A stretch of DNA of 64,000 nt from Clostridia bacterium (lineage in GTDB: Bacteria; Bacillota; Clostridia; Oscillospirales; Acutalibacteraceae): assembly GCA_017502085.1 (NCBI GenBank), contig JAFVVQ010000029.1:1-64000 (forward strand), read 5' to 3'. Numbering within the stretch: the stretch's first letter is position 1; each line of letters begins with the position of its first letter. The notes beneath the pieces are model-generated. The model worked only from the letters and a program-made list of their open reading frames with translations, was not told where the DNA came from and did no database searches. A program made the position numbers and the translations under genes. Positions 8,869 through 17,843 of the stretch are shown here, piece by piece.

Positions 8869-10134
8869 TCACTCCACAATTATTATACCTTTTTTTAGGA
8901 GAACGAATTCATGATTTCTGAGCTCCAAAATGCCAGGTTTAATAGATATAATTTTTTGACCTAAAGGTTTAACTTCCTGACCATTGTTATTTTTTATGAT
9001 AAAACATTCGGAAAGTGCATGAATATCTGAATATGTCTTGAATTTGTTTGAGTTAAATTTGACAGGATTCAACATCAAATGCTTATTCTTGAAAACAATA
9101 TAGTCTGATTTGATTTGGTTGCCGGTTGCAGAAAAAACAGGAGTGTCATCAAACCCTAAATTAAGATTATAACTATTCTCTAATGTCAGAAATGAGCTGC
9201 TCAGCAATAAAGATGAGCATGCATCTGGGGTGGTGTAAAAGTCAGCTGCAACAATTTTTTCTTTGGGATTATTTGATGCCGCAGCTTCTGTGCCGAGTGA
9301 AGATGTGTCCTTTTTGATTAATTGGGCAGTATATGTTTGTTTTATTGGAGTAGGATTTGCACATGGAATTCTAGAAAGATCGATGCTTGACGAAGCAGAA
9401 GTGTTCTCAGGCTGTATACTATCAGATTTATTACTATTTTCTTTTTGTTTGTTGGTTTTTTTCTTGTTAATTGTAACTATACCTTTTTTGATCAAAACCC
9501 AAAAAACAATTATCGCTGAAATGATAACAACTAACATTACTATACACAAAATAACTATAGGCAGAGCTTTTTCCAAGTTGGCTTCCTCCTTTACCTCTGT
9601 TTTTGTAAATTGGTTGATTTTTATGGGTGTTATACCGCTTATTAGATTGGCATTTTTAATTATTGTTATATCATTAACCTTAAGTGACGTTTGGTCAAAC
9701 GTCACCTTAAAGTAATTATTTTCGTCATTAATTGATACAGGTATTCTGTCCTTCTTCAATTGTTTGAAGGTCTTTTTTGTTGCATTGTTTTGATGATTAT
9801 CAACGAAAAATAACTCTGCGGAGTCTGAAGATGATTTATCGATCCAAATGGAAATTTGCTGGGTTTGATTATCGGTTTTAACGGTGAAGGAAATGCATTT
9901 TTCATAAAAACGAGGTTTGGAATTTACTGACTCGGCACCGAAAACTTTAATGACATAAGTTCCGTACGAGGATTCCCCCGAGAACGCACCGGCGTTCTCA
10001 GGGGAGGTGACGGAGTTGCTGTATGTATATTCGGATTCATTTGAAGGAGAATCTGCAGCGGCGAAAACACCAATATTAAACGTCGCAACAATAAGCAACG
10101 CACATATTATCGCAGAAATCTTCTTGAATAACAT
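8869..10134 (-). CDS. Single-pass membrane protein with outside and inside domains
   Basis: This 421-residue protein starts with a signal peptide (hydrophobic IICALLIVATFNIGVFA, cleavage near residue 26). It continues with an exported beta-rich domain of about 160 residues, a membrane helix near 190-214 (IVILCIVMLVVIISAIIVFWVLI), a Lys-rich stop-transfer stretch, a Ser/Thr/Asn-rich linker and a C-terminal cytoplasmic domain of about 130 residues. The type I layout suits a sensor that passes information from the cell surface to cytoplasmic partners. The C-terminal domain has short beta strands and might be FHA-like, but no diagnostic residues are clear. Its end overlaps a possible longer GTPase start, so it is cotranscribed with the GTPase. 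Confidence 0.75.
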   Translation of the reverse strand: MLFKKISAIICALLIVATFNIGVFAAADSPSNESEYTYSNSVTSPENAGAFSGESSYGTYVIKVFGAESVNSKPRFYEKCISFTVKTDNQTQQISIWIDKSSSDSAELFFVDNHQNNATKKTFKQLKKDRIPVSINDENNYFKVTFDQTSLKVNDITIIKNANLISGITPIKINQFTKTEVKEEANLEKALPIVILCIVMLVVIISAIIVFWVLIKKGIVTINKKKTNKQKENSNKSDSIQPENTSASSSIDLSRIPCANPTPIKQTYTAQLIKKDTSSLGTEAAASNNPKEKIVAADFYTTPDACSSLLLSSSFLTLENSYNLNLGFDDTPVFSATGNQIKSDYIVFKNKHLMLNPVKFNSNKFKTYSDIHALSECFIIKNNNGQEVKPLGQKIISIKPGILELRNHEFVLLKKGIIIVE

Positions 10135-10151
10135 ACAGCAACCTCCATTGG

Positions 10152-13100
10152 TTAGATAAGTTTTTCGATCATTTTTTCGAGCATCATAAGTGAGAAGAAC
10201 TCTTTATAAGTGCCGGGATCATAGTTGACGTCTTCCATATCTGCAACTAATGTTGAGAATTCGTCTAAAAATACGTTGCAAGCTTTAGGTGACTCTTCAA
10301 CGTTTAAAGCTTTGAGATTCATTCCCAATGCAGTAAGGAATTTAATTAAAACTGTGTATGATTTTTTGAGTGTTTCTCTGTCCGGAATCGAGAAATTAAT
10401 GGCAGGAATTGTGGTATCTACTTCTTCACCTTCTGGATCTGTTGATTCCGGTTCAATTGACGTTATATCAACTGATACTGAATCATCAGCCATAATCTTT
10501 TCCAGATCAGCATATACCGGGTCTACAGCATGGTCTGGAGCATCGTCACCGAACAATGTCATTTCATTCTTACTGAGCAAGGTTAAACCGATTACGACCT
10601 CTTCTTTGTCATCAGAAGTGGATGAAGTGATGTGGAAGTTAAGATTTTTATCCAGCTTCAAAATAGTTTTAAAGAGAACTTCTATGTTTCGGTTAATATT
10701 TGATGTCTTAGCAGCAAGAGAAATACCTTTTGCACCGCATCCGGCCATACAGATTCTGAAGGTATAGGGGGAAAGCTCAAATTCTTTTTTATCAAGCTTG
10801 TTCTTCATATAGGAAGCAATGAGGTAGAAAAGACCGCAATATTTTGCATTTACAACAAGACAGAGTTTTTTGAATTCATCGTCAGCAAGTCTGTCATAAT
10901 TGATACCTTTGTTTTCAAGCAAGAAATCGATAATTGCAATCTTACGGTAGGGATGATTACTCCTGATGTAATTTTTAGCAGCTTCAATTTCTGAGTTGTT
11001 TATTGCTTCATCAGAAATGTCCCAGAGTTTCTTGAATGAGGTCAAATCTTTGACAGTCTGGATAATTGATTTTTCAACAAGATAGTTACCTGCATATCCA
11101 AATGAATGTTCGGCTTTTAATTCAGGGATGTTATTGCCCTTCCAGAACGAGAAGTCGGTTGTTCCGCCGCCGATATCAATGATTGCATAGCCGTCATTGG
11201 GAGTGGGTCTGTGCTGAACCGTGGGATGCTTTTCGAAATATTTGCCGGCAGCTTTCGCCTCGGTCTGACCGAGGATTTCAATATTTTCTATGCCGCTGAT
11301 TTCAGCAAGAGTTTTCTTGTATTCAGCCGAAGCATCCAAGGCTATGTTTCCAAATTCTTCACCGGGATAAGAAATTCTGATTTCAACTCTGTTTGCACCT
11401 TCTGTTTTAGCCTCAAGGACACCGTATGTCAAAGCATTGAGTATAAAGTTTTTGGCGGCTTTTTCTCTTTCTCTGTCAATGAAATCGTTGTTGTCTCTCA
11501 CTTTCGGCCATTTAAGGTTGGTCAAGATCCTGGATTCATTTTCAAACAAATTGGTTGAATCAGAGATAAAATCCTTATCTATTTCGATAAGTCTGCCTGT
11601 AACATTGGAGATTGTAAGATGAGAGCAATCTCTGTTTTCGAGTTTGGCATCGAAATTCTGACCATAGGTAAAAATTTTGCCGAGAAGCTCTGAAGAATCA
11701 GAGAACAGATAATATTTCTGAATAAATTTACGCTTTTCTTTGCTGAGAGGGCAGTAAATGTCATGTACATATTTTCCGGGCGAATAAACAGATCTTTGAA
11801 GGTATTGCTGGTTTACGTTTGCAATGGGATTGTCAGCAATATAAATGTTTGTGCTTGTTGTACCGAAGTCCATTGCAACAGTCTTTGGTGCATTGCCTAT
11901 ACCGGAAAATGTAGGTGCGTGATCTCTCTTGACTGTCCACGTACCGAGTGTATGCTTGCTGCCCATAGAGTCGGTGTAGAAGAATTCAAGTGCATAAGGT
12001 GTTGATGTGCTTGAAAGCAGTGTAAATTCTTGTGCTTGCTTGTTTCTTTCTGCTCTATCTACAGGATTTACGTATTTTGAGAGGGAGTCATAAGCCTTGA
12101 TTTCAGCTTCGGATGATTTGGCGACAAGAGCGAACTCGATTCTTTGGTCGGTGACGAGTGTGCGACGTCTGAGATGTTTAAATCTGCTATCAAAGAAGAA
12201 TCTGAAATCATCATACACCATTGTACCCTGATTAAGATTAGCATCTTCGCTTTCATCATTGGCAACAATTGCAACATAGTGCTGTTTCCATGAGTCATTT
12301 TCAAAGTTAACAAAAGGCCACATGGAAATGTAGGGCATACATTCTGTATATGTAATCTCCGCTTCGTTGAATGTATGTGATTTTGTTACAATGTCACCGC
12401 CGGGAAGATTTTTCACTTTTATTTCGCAAAGGTAGCTCGATATTTTATTTGTTTCATCCTTGTTAACACTTATATTCAAGGTGTCGATTTCAGCATTTCC
12501 GTCTCTTATTTCACAAACAAGATCATTGTGAATGGGGGGGACAATGTAATACTCTTTGCCGTTTTCTGCAACTTTTATCAAAGCGTCGCCGATCTGATTG
12601 CCGTTAAATCCACTGGGCGGAATGATGGCGAGCAAAGCGTCGGAGAAAAACCTGACCCTTCTATGGTCTATTTTTTTTGTGATAGAAGGCAATAATTCGT
12701 TGACAGCGGAGTAAGACGTGTTTGTAAGATTAACTGCAATGCCAGGGTTGAAAGGCTTATTATTTTTAAGATCCTTTTCGAAACGTCCTAAAATATCTCT
12801 TAAATCGGGAGCAGCAACATTGGCAACTACGCTTTGTATCCACGTAATAAGTCCGATAGCGGTTCTTGTCAGATTGGCGGTTCCGTCATCTATGATTCTG
12901 CAAGTGGTGAGAGGCTTCCATGTAGCCTTCGGGTCTTTATTGGGATCGTCAAATACAGCAGTGCTGCTGTCATACCATTCAATGCCGTCAAAAATATCAA
13001 GAGGATATGATTTGAAGGGGCATATAAGCATAGATGGCATATACATTGCAAACGGAATTTCTCTGTTGTTTTTCTTTACACAGAAAACATTCAGGTGTTC

Positions 13101-13580
13101 GCAATTCGGCTGGGGAGGCTGTGCGTTTGCATCTAACCTATAACCGGTTATGTGGCTGTTGGCAATAAGCTCGTTATAAAAAGCCTGTCCCAGTGATGAG
13201 GAATTTTGCTGATTATAAATCGGAATCTGTTTAACGGTAATATCGAGAGCCAGAATATCCTGCATAGCAAGAATGGCAAGCATACCGCACCATTCATTGA
13301 AAGCGGCCTGTGATGCCTCTTTCATTTTAACTTCTGCGGGTGTAGGATTAGCGGGATTGGCTGCGACGCGTGTTATTGCAAAAAGTCTGCTTTTAAAGTG
13401 TTTTACGTGAGCGATGGGAGAGGGGATGGCGTAGTCTTCAGACAAGGGAGCATTGGCTGCGATAACAATATCTTCAGCTATATTGCCGAGAGAGCCCCCA
13501 ATAGGTGACCAGTTGTTGTTGGCTGAGTTGCCATATCCCTTAGTGTTTTTGATAGGTAAAAGAACTTTGTTAGTAGGCAT
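10152..13580 (-). CDS. Actin/Hsp70-fold ATPase with large N-terminal extension (SrfB-like)
   Basis: A 1142-residue cytoplasmic protein. The second half is an ASKHA-fold ATPase: phosphate-1 motif MDFGTTSTN (near 571), phosphate-2 IIDIGGGTTDFS (near 800) and adenosine motif AGCGAKG (near 945). The first 560 residues and the acidic segment 1020-1070 match nothing I recognise. Size and motif spacing recall the SrfB 'virulence factor' group of Hsp70-like proteins, but the assignment is by motif only. It lies 14 bases after the tubulin-like gene, so one transcript encodes both cytoskeletal NTPase folds. AAGGTG precedes the ATG. Polymer formation is possible for both proteins but not shown by sequence. 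Confidence 0.8.
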   Translation of the reverse strand: MPTNKVLLPIKNTKGYGNSANNNWSPIGGSLGNIAEDIVIAANAPLSEDYAIPSPIAHVKHFKSRLFAITRVAANPANPTPAEVKMKEASQAAFNEWCGMLAILAMQDILALDITVKQIPIYNQQNSSSLGQAFYNELIANSHITGYRLDANAQPPQPNCEHLNVFCVKKNNREIPFAMYMPSMLICPFKSYPLDIFDGIEWYDSSTAVFDDPNKDPKATWKPLTTCRIIDDGTANLTRTAIGLITWIQSVVANVAAPDLRDILGRFEKDLKNNKPFNPGIAVNLTNTSYSAVNELLPSITKKIDHRRVRFFSDALLAIIPPSGFNGNQIGDALIKVAENGKEYYIVPPIHNDLVCEIRDGNAEIDTLNISVNKDETNKISSYLCEIKVKNLPGGDIVTKSHTFNEAEITYTECMPYISMWPFVNFENDSWKQHYVAIVANDESEDANLNQGTMVYDDFRFFFDSRFKHLRRRTLVTDQRIEFALVAKSSEAEIKAYDSLSKYVNPVDRAERNKQAQEFTLLSSTSTPYALEFFYTDSMGSKHTLGTWTVKRDHAPTFSGIGNAPKTVAMDFGTTSTNIYIADNPIANVNQQYLQRSVYSPGKYVHDIYCPLSKEKRKFIQKYYLFSDSSELLGKIFTYGQNFDAKLENRDCSHLTISNVTGRLIEIDKDFISDSTNLFENESRILTNLKWPKVRDNNDFIDREREKAAKNFILNALTYGVLEAKTEGANRVEIRISYPGEEFGNIALDASAEYKKTLAEISGIENIEILGQTEAKAAGKYFEKHPTVQHRPTPNDGYAIIDIGGGTTDFSFWKGNNIPELKAEHSFGYAGNYLVEKSIIQTVKDLTSFKKLWDISDEAINNSEIEAAKNYIRSNHPYRKIAIIDFLLENKGINYDRLADDEFKKLCLVVNAKYCGLFYLIASYMKNKLDKKEFELSPYTFRICMAGCGAKGISLAAKTSNINRNIEVLFKTILKLDKNLNFHITSSTSDDKEEVVIGLTLLSKNEMTLFGDDAPDHAVDPVYADLEKIMADDSVSVDITSIEPESTDPEGEEVDTTIPAINFSIPDRETLKKSYTVLIKFLTALGMNLKALNVEESPKACNVFLDEFSTLVADMEDVNYDPGTYKEFFSLMMLEKMIEKLI

Positions 13581-13594
13581 AATATTTCACCTTC

Positions 13595-15334
13595 TTATTT
13601 GTTTGAATTGTCTTTTGTTATCTCAGTATAGATAAAGCCGAATGTTTCGTGAACAAAGTCACCGACTCTGTTACGGATATCGATTTGATTAGCCTCATAA
13701 GTTTTCTTTCTTTTGTCAAAAATATTTTTGAGATGCTCTTCAACGTCATTAGCCTTAAGACCCTTGGTATCGGACATATAATAATTAGAAACCTGATCAC
13801 GTTTTTTAGTGTTGACGAATGTTTTGTTTACTGAGTTTGCAGCGTTGGTATAATTACCGTTTCCTATATCTATGATAACGTTGTTAAGTTTATCATAGTA
13901 TTCTTTGTTGAATATGCTGTAGTTGCTTTCGTATGAAGCTTTTGATTTATCGTTGCTGTGGTCCTTTCCGTTTGTGGAAATGTCCATCATAAGATTTACA
14001 AAACTGGAGCAATAGTTATATACTCTGTCGAGGATTTCTGTGACTTGTGTGGCGTAAGCCTTTTCGTAATTTTTTATTTCATTTTTTGTGAGCAGTCTTT
14101 CCTTGATAAATACGCCCTCTTTGGTTTTTTCATCAAGATAAACACGGCAGATGAAATAAGCTGAGAATACCGACATTGCAGCCAGTCTGCGATGAAGGTC
14201 ATCGGGTAGGTTTTCGTATTTTACAACAGGAATATCGGTAGGGTTATCGCCTGTTGCATAACGGTATTCGTATATTCCGTTTTGGTATCTAGCAGGAAGT
14301 GAATACTTTCTGGTTGCTGTGTCGAACTGAAGCTCAACGTTCATAAACTCGGTCATTGCATATGCTGCTGCAAGATCAACAAAATCAAAGTGATTGTGCT
14401 GATTTTCACCGCCTTCACTGTAATTTCCGATACAGTGGAGAGGTTCCTGTCCGCATACGTAGAGTGTGTCAAAACTGCCGTCCGAATTCGTATCAGTCTT
14501 CATAAGGTTCTCGTCGGCATCGTATTGCTCAAGAGCAATTTTTGTTTTGGAATAAAAGCTCTGGGAATCGATCATACCGCCGCCGCCTTTTTTATCGCCG
14601 AAAGTAAAATACGGGAGAAGAAGAGCGCCGGAGATGAAAACACGGTCTTTGTTTCCGTCACCTACGGATGTTCTGATATGACGGGCGAGGTTCGAGAAAA
14701 TGGATGCACCCGTTCCGCCAAAAATCGATCCAACAATGAATACCTTGACAGGATTGTTGTTATTGGTTGCAAGCGCGTTTTTAACAGGGGAGGCAATATC
14801 GCTGCTCTGAATGACACCGCTATTATCCCATTTACCTTCTTTGATCATATACTTGAAAATCAAGGCGCCGATGGAGGGGTGACCGTAGAAACCCTGGTCG
14901 GTATTTTTGCTTTGTTCTTTTTCTGAATAGAAAGCATCAAAAAGAATACCGTCATTTGATGCAAAAGCTGTGTTTGCACTGGTTAAAGAGGTTTCGAGAG
15001 GCGCTGCGGCATAGTTTGCGTTGCTGAGGGATTTCATAGTGCTTGAAAAATCCCAAGTGTCAATATGGAGCTTGGTCTTGCAGAAATGCTTTTCATTATC
15101 GCCTGATGTAATTAGTGCAGTGGCGGAATGTTTGTTTTCATCAGAAAGGCAGTTGACGTTGTTGAGCAGCTGCCTTGCGCTGCTCGTGCCACCGTTTTTA
15201 TCGTCCTTATCAACGATAATGAACGTAATACCTTCATTTTCTTCAATGAGATTAGCGGCACAAAGATGACCTGCAACTTCGGCGATGCGAGTTCCGACAC
15301 CGCCGATGCAGTAACAAAAATTCTTTGTAGACAT
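13595..15334 (-). CDS. Tubulin-like GTPase-fold protein
   Basis: This 579-residue protein has the hallmarks of the bacterial tubulin-like (Tubulin_2, PF13809) family. An N-terminal nucleotide-binding loop GGVGTR (residues 11-16) follows the first beta strand, and the tubulin/FtsZ signature region appears as IFGGTGASIF (near 200-212). The C-terminal 250 residues are charged and helix-rich. It is not FtsZ: the length, the divergent T4 loop and the absence of a cell-division cluster argue against it. AGGAGG lies upstream of the ATG. Co-transcription with the actin/Hsp70-like ATPase is its most informative context. Confidence 0.82.
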   Translation of the reverse strand: MSTKNFCYCIGGVGTRIAEVAGHLCAANLIEENEGITFIIVDKDDKNGGTSSARQLLNNVNCLSDENKHSATALITSGDNEKHFCKTKLHIDTWDFSSTMKSLSNANYAAAPLETSLTSANTAFASNDGILFDAFYSEKEQSKNTDQGFYGHPSIGALIFKYMIKEGKWDNSGVIQSSDIASPVKNALATNNNNPVKVFIVGSIFGGTGASIFSNLARHIRTSVGDGNKDRVFISGALLLPYFTFGDKKGGGGMIDSQSFYSKTKIALEQYDADENLMKTDTNSDGSFDTLYVCGQEPLHCIGNYSEGGENQHNHFDFVDLAAAYAMTEFMNVELQFDTATRKYSLPARYQNGIYEYRYATGDNPTDIPVVKYENLPDDLHRRLAAMSVFSAYFICRVYLDEKTKEGVFIKERLLTKNEIKNYEKAYATQVTEILDRVYNYCSSFVNLMMDISTNGKDHSNDKSKASYESNYSIFNKEYYDKLNNVIIDIGNGNYTNAANSVNKTFVNTKKRDQVSNYYMSDTKGLKANDVEEHLKNIFDKRKKTYEANQIDIRNRVGDFVHETFGFIYTEITKDNSNK

Positions 15335-15354
15335 TGTTGAGTCCTCCTATATAA

Positions 15355-15738
15355 TTAAGGTTTGCAAGTGAGATACGAAACGAGAGAACCGATAATAGCG
15401 ATTACGGATGTTGCAATTGCAAATGCGATAGCTTTCGGGAAAAGGAAAATACCAACAACGGGAATTACAAGTGTAGCGATAGCGCCGCCAAGGAAATAGG
15501 GAAGCATTGAGGGTGCGGGCTTGCCAACCATAGCTTTGTTTTTTTTGCCTCTTGTGAACCAGAAAACAAAGGCAACAACAACGGGGAAAATGGCCGAAAT
15601 CATAGCAGTGCTGGCGATATCTCTGACACTGCTTTTCATACTGACGGAATCCTGGAAAAGAACCCAGAAGATGAAACCTGCGATGCCGGAAATGATGTTG
15701 ATGAATGTACCGAGTAAGAGTTTGGTTTTCTGTGACAT
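15355..15738 (-). CDS. Small four-helix membrane protein
   Basis: A 127-residue integral membrane protein with four predicted helices (around residues 8-26, 44-62, 79-98 and 101-122) and a short basic loop TRGKKNK after helix two. No family is recognised. It lies between the VWA-like lipoprotein and the tubulin-like gene with 15-40 base gaps, so it belongs to the same operon and may be the membrane anchor or channel component of the system. Confidence 0.75.
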   Translation of the reverse strand: MSQKTKLLLGTFINIISGIAGFIFWVLFQDSVSMKSSVRDIASTAMISAIFPVVVAFVFWFTRGKKNKAMVGKPAPSMLPYFLGGAIATLVIPVVGIFLFPKAIAFAIATSVIAIIGSLVSYLTCKP

Positions 15739-15778
15739 GTTTTAATCCTCCATATAGTTAAATGTATGTTAAGTGAGC

Positions 15779-17578
15779 TTAATATTCAAGCTTCACTGCA
15801 ACAACAACGTCAGAAACGTTTTTGGTCATCTGTTTTTCAAATTCTGCTCTTTCTGATGACGAAGATCTTTCACCGATAAGGAATTTGTAGAAAGAAAGAA
15901 GACCGGCTGTTTTTTGATAGATGTTTGCGTTGTCAGGGGAAGGAACCTCTGAATCCATAAGGTTGAATTCATTGATCCAATCAGGAATGTTTGTATCAAG
16001 AGTCTTGGTGGCATCAATGTTGAATGCAACAGTAAGGTATGTAAAATCATTATCTTCGACGAGTTTGTCAAGATTGTTGAATTCAAGTCTTACTCTCAAT
16101 GCACCATTCTCATTGTCAACCGTATAGAACTTAAGCTTTTCTCTGGGATATTCGTTATCTTCTGACCTGAGTTCTTCGTTGGTAGCAAAATCGGTTGCTC
16201 TTTCGAGTGAATCTCCGTTATTCAGTAATTCGCAAACAGGCAACTCCATATATTTGTCGTTACTGTCGAAGAGATCGTGATTGCTGATTTCTACCCACTG
16301 CCAGAGCGTTTCGGATTCCTCAATGCCGTGTTCATCGGTGGAAGAAACTTCAACCTGTTTCCAGCCGTACACCTTGATCATATCTCTTGTTAAAGTGTAT
16401 TTGACGTTTTCAGCCGCAGTACCGTCTGAAAGCGAGGAAAGGGGAAGTGCAAAGTTGATTACAGCTTTGCCTTTGGTTGAATTGTCAAGGGAACCTAAAT
16501 CGTCGGGATTGAACTGGTAGTAAAGACCGTAATACTTTTCAGAAACCGGGCCGTAAATATCTTCATAATGGACCTTTTCAACATTGAAGTTAAGGTTTGA
16601 GTTAGAATATGTAAAGCCGGGATATTCACCATAATCGTGATCGCTGTTTTCTTCATCGATATAGATGTTGTCAAAAACGAGGGATTCGGCGTTAGTTATC
16701 GGTGAATACTGAAGTCCTCTCTTGGAAAGAACCTTTGCGGAGAAGAAATCTCGGTTTTCAGCAAGGCCGGAATCTTTGAACGTATTGGTAAGAGAATCGC
16801 AAAGTGCAACAACCTCAATTGTAGGACCGACAATAACACAGTAGAATGGTCTTTCACCAACAAAGTTGTCATTGTTTATCATTTCAACGTGACCTCTGTC
16901 TGTTATACCGCTTGCAGGAACAGATGCATATCCCATGAAATTAGACTTGACACAGAAAAGGGCGACGGAATGATCTTCTCTGTCAAGAACTATATCGCTG
17001 ATTCTTTCTGCAAGAAGCTTGTTATTAAGATCCTGTTCGGCGAGATCTGTTACGAATACGTTAAGTTCGTCAAAATTAACGGGAGATTCTTTTGAATTGA
17101 ACAACATCTGAAGGGGACCGGTTTCACCCTTATCTCTGTTGAAACTGCCCTTGTGACTTGTGTTATCAAACGTATAGAAATCTTTGCTGATGAATTTCGA
17201 GAACTCAAACGGATCGGTATCGGTCCATTTAAGATACTCTGTCTCGCTGCCGTCGACAGGTTCTCCGTCGAGCGAATACAGAGCGAAACTGTTATATCCT
17301 TTTATGACGTCAGCCAACGCATTGCAAACTATAGTGAAATTGCTTTTAACAAGAGGTGTGTTAGGGGTTACACTTTCGCAAACATAACCGTACATCGACA
17401 TTGTATTATCGAAGTAAAGGTTCGCTTTGGTTGAACCGGCTTTTTCAGATAATGCATTAATCGCTGAAATCAAATCCTTTTCACTCTGGTGAGGGGTGAT
17501 GCCAGGAGGAGGCGGACAACCCGTGAACAAGACGCTGATTGCGACAACAAATGCAAGTACCGTAATGAATTTTTTCAT
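15779..17578 (-). CDS. Lipoprotein with VWA-like domain
   Basis: This 599-residue protein begins with a lipoprotein signal (VLFTGC, Cys21) followed by a proline-rich spacer, so it should be anchored outside the membrane. The chain then shows a VWA-like Rossmann pattern: YFDNTMS (Asp57-x-Thr-x-Ser61), a DxTxS variant of the MIDAS DxSxS, and later VFVTDLAEQ (near 175-182). The C-terminal 250 residues are beta-rich and unassigned. It is the first gene of the eight-gene operon, with AAAGGAG upstream of its ATG and a promoter about 55-80 bases further up. An exported metal-dependent binding protein is the likely role; the ligand is unknown. Confidence 0.78.
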   Translation of the reverse strand: MKKFITVLAFVVAISVLFTGCPPPPGITPHQSEKDLISAINALSEKAGSTKANLYFDNTMSMYGYVCESVTPNTPLVKSNFTIVCNALADVIKGYNSFALYSLDGEPVDGSETEYLKWTDTDPFEFSKFISKDFYTFDNTSHKGSFNRDKGETGPLQMLFNSKESPVNFDELNVFVTDLAEQDLNNKLLAERISDIVLDREDHSVALFCVKSNFMGYASVPASGITDRGHVEMINNDNFVGERPFYCVIVGPTIEVVALCDSLTNTFKDSGLAENRDFFSAKVLSKRGLQYSPITNAESLVFDNIYIDEENSDHDYGEYPGFTYSNSNLNFNVEKVHYEDIYGPVSEKYYGLYYQFNPDDLGSLDNSTKGKAVINFALPLSSLSDGTAAENVKYTLTRDMIKVYGWKQVEVSSTDEHGIEESETLWQWVEISNHDLFDSNDKYMELPVCELLNNGDSLERATDFATNEELRSEDNEYPREKLKFYTVDNENGALRVRLEFNNLDKLVEDNDFTYLTVAFNIDATKTLDTNIPDWINEFNLMDSEVPSPDNANIYQKTAGLLSFYKFLIGERSSSSERAEFEKQMTKNVSDVVVAVKLEY

Positions 17579-17629
17579 AATATAGCAACATCTCCTTTAT
17601 TATACATTATAAATAGTGTATATATCGTA

Positions 17630-17658
17630 ATGTTATCACAGTTTTATCTAAAATGCAA
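17630..17658 (-). promoter_or_regulatory. Promoter of the tubulin/actin-like operon
   Basis: On the minus strand TTGCAT (17653-17658) and TAACAT (17630-17635) are 17 bases apart. The boxes are imperfect but are the best pair in the AT-rich 265-base gap between the lipoprotein gene and the divergent macrodomain gene. Confidence 0.45.
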
Positions 17659-17786
17659 CAATTTTCAAGTTTTTTTTTCAAATATTACAAAATTGTAATC
17701 AACATATTTTTTAGACCATTAATTCGTTTGAAGAATCAAAATCCATATGCATTAAAATATGCCCCCTTTATTTTTCTGAAAGTTTG

Positions 17787-17795
17787 TGATAGAAT
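17787..17795 (+). promoter_or_regulatory. Extended -10 promoter of the macrodomain gene
   Basis: TG-A-TAGAAT lies about 50 bases before the macrodomain start. There is no good -35 box, which fits an extended -10 promoter. Confidence 0.4.
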
Positions 17796-17843
17796 GTTTT
17801 CAGATGAATCGGGTATTCCGAATTAACCGAAAGAGGTGAGCTT

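Noticed and set aside
14390-14926. Plus-strand frame of 178 codons within the tubulin-like gene
   Set aside because: The minus-strand protein carries the tubulin signature; the plus frame has no motif and no start signal.
13595-15334. Tubulin-like protein as FtsZ
   Set aside because: Too long, divergent signature loop, and no division genes nearby.
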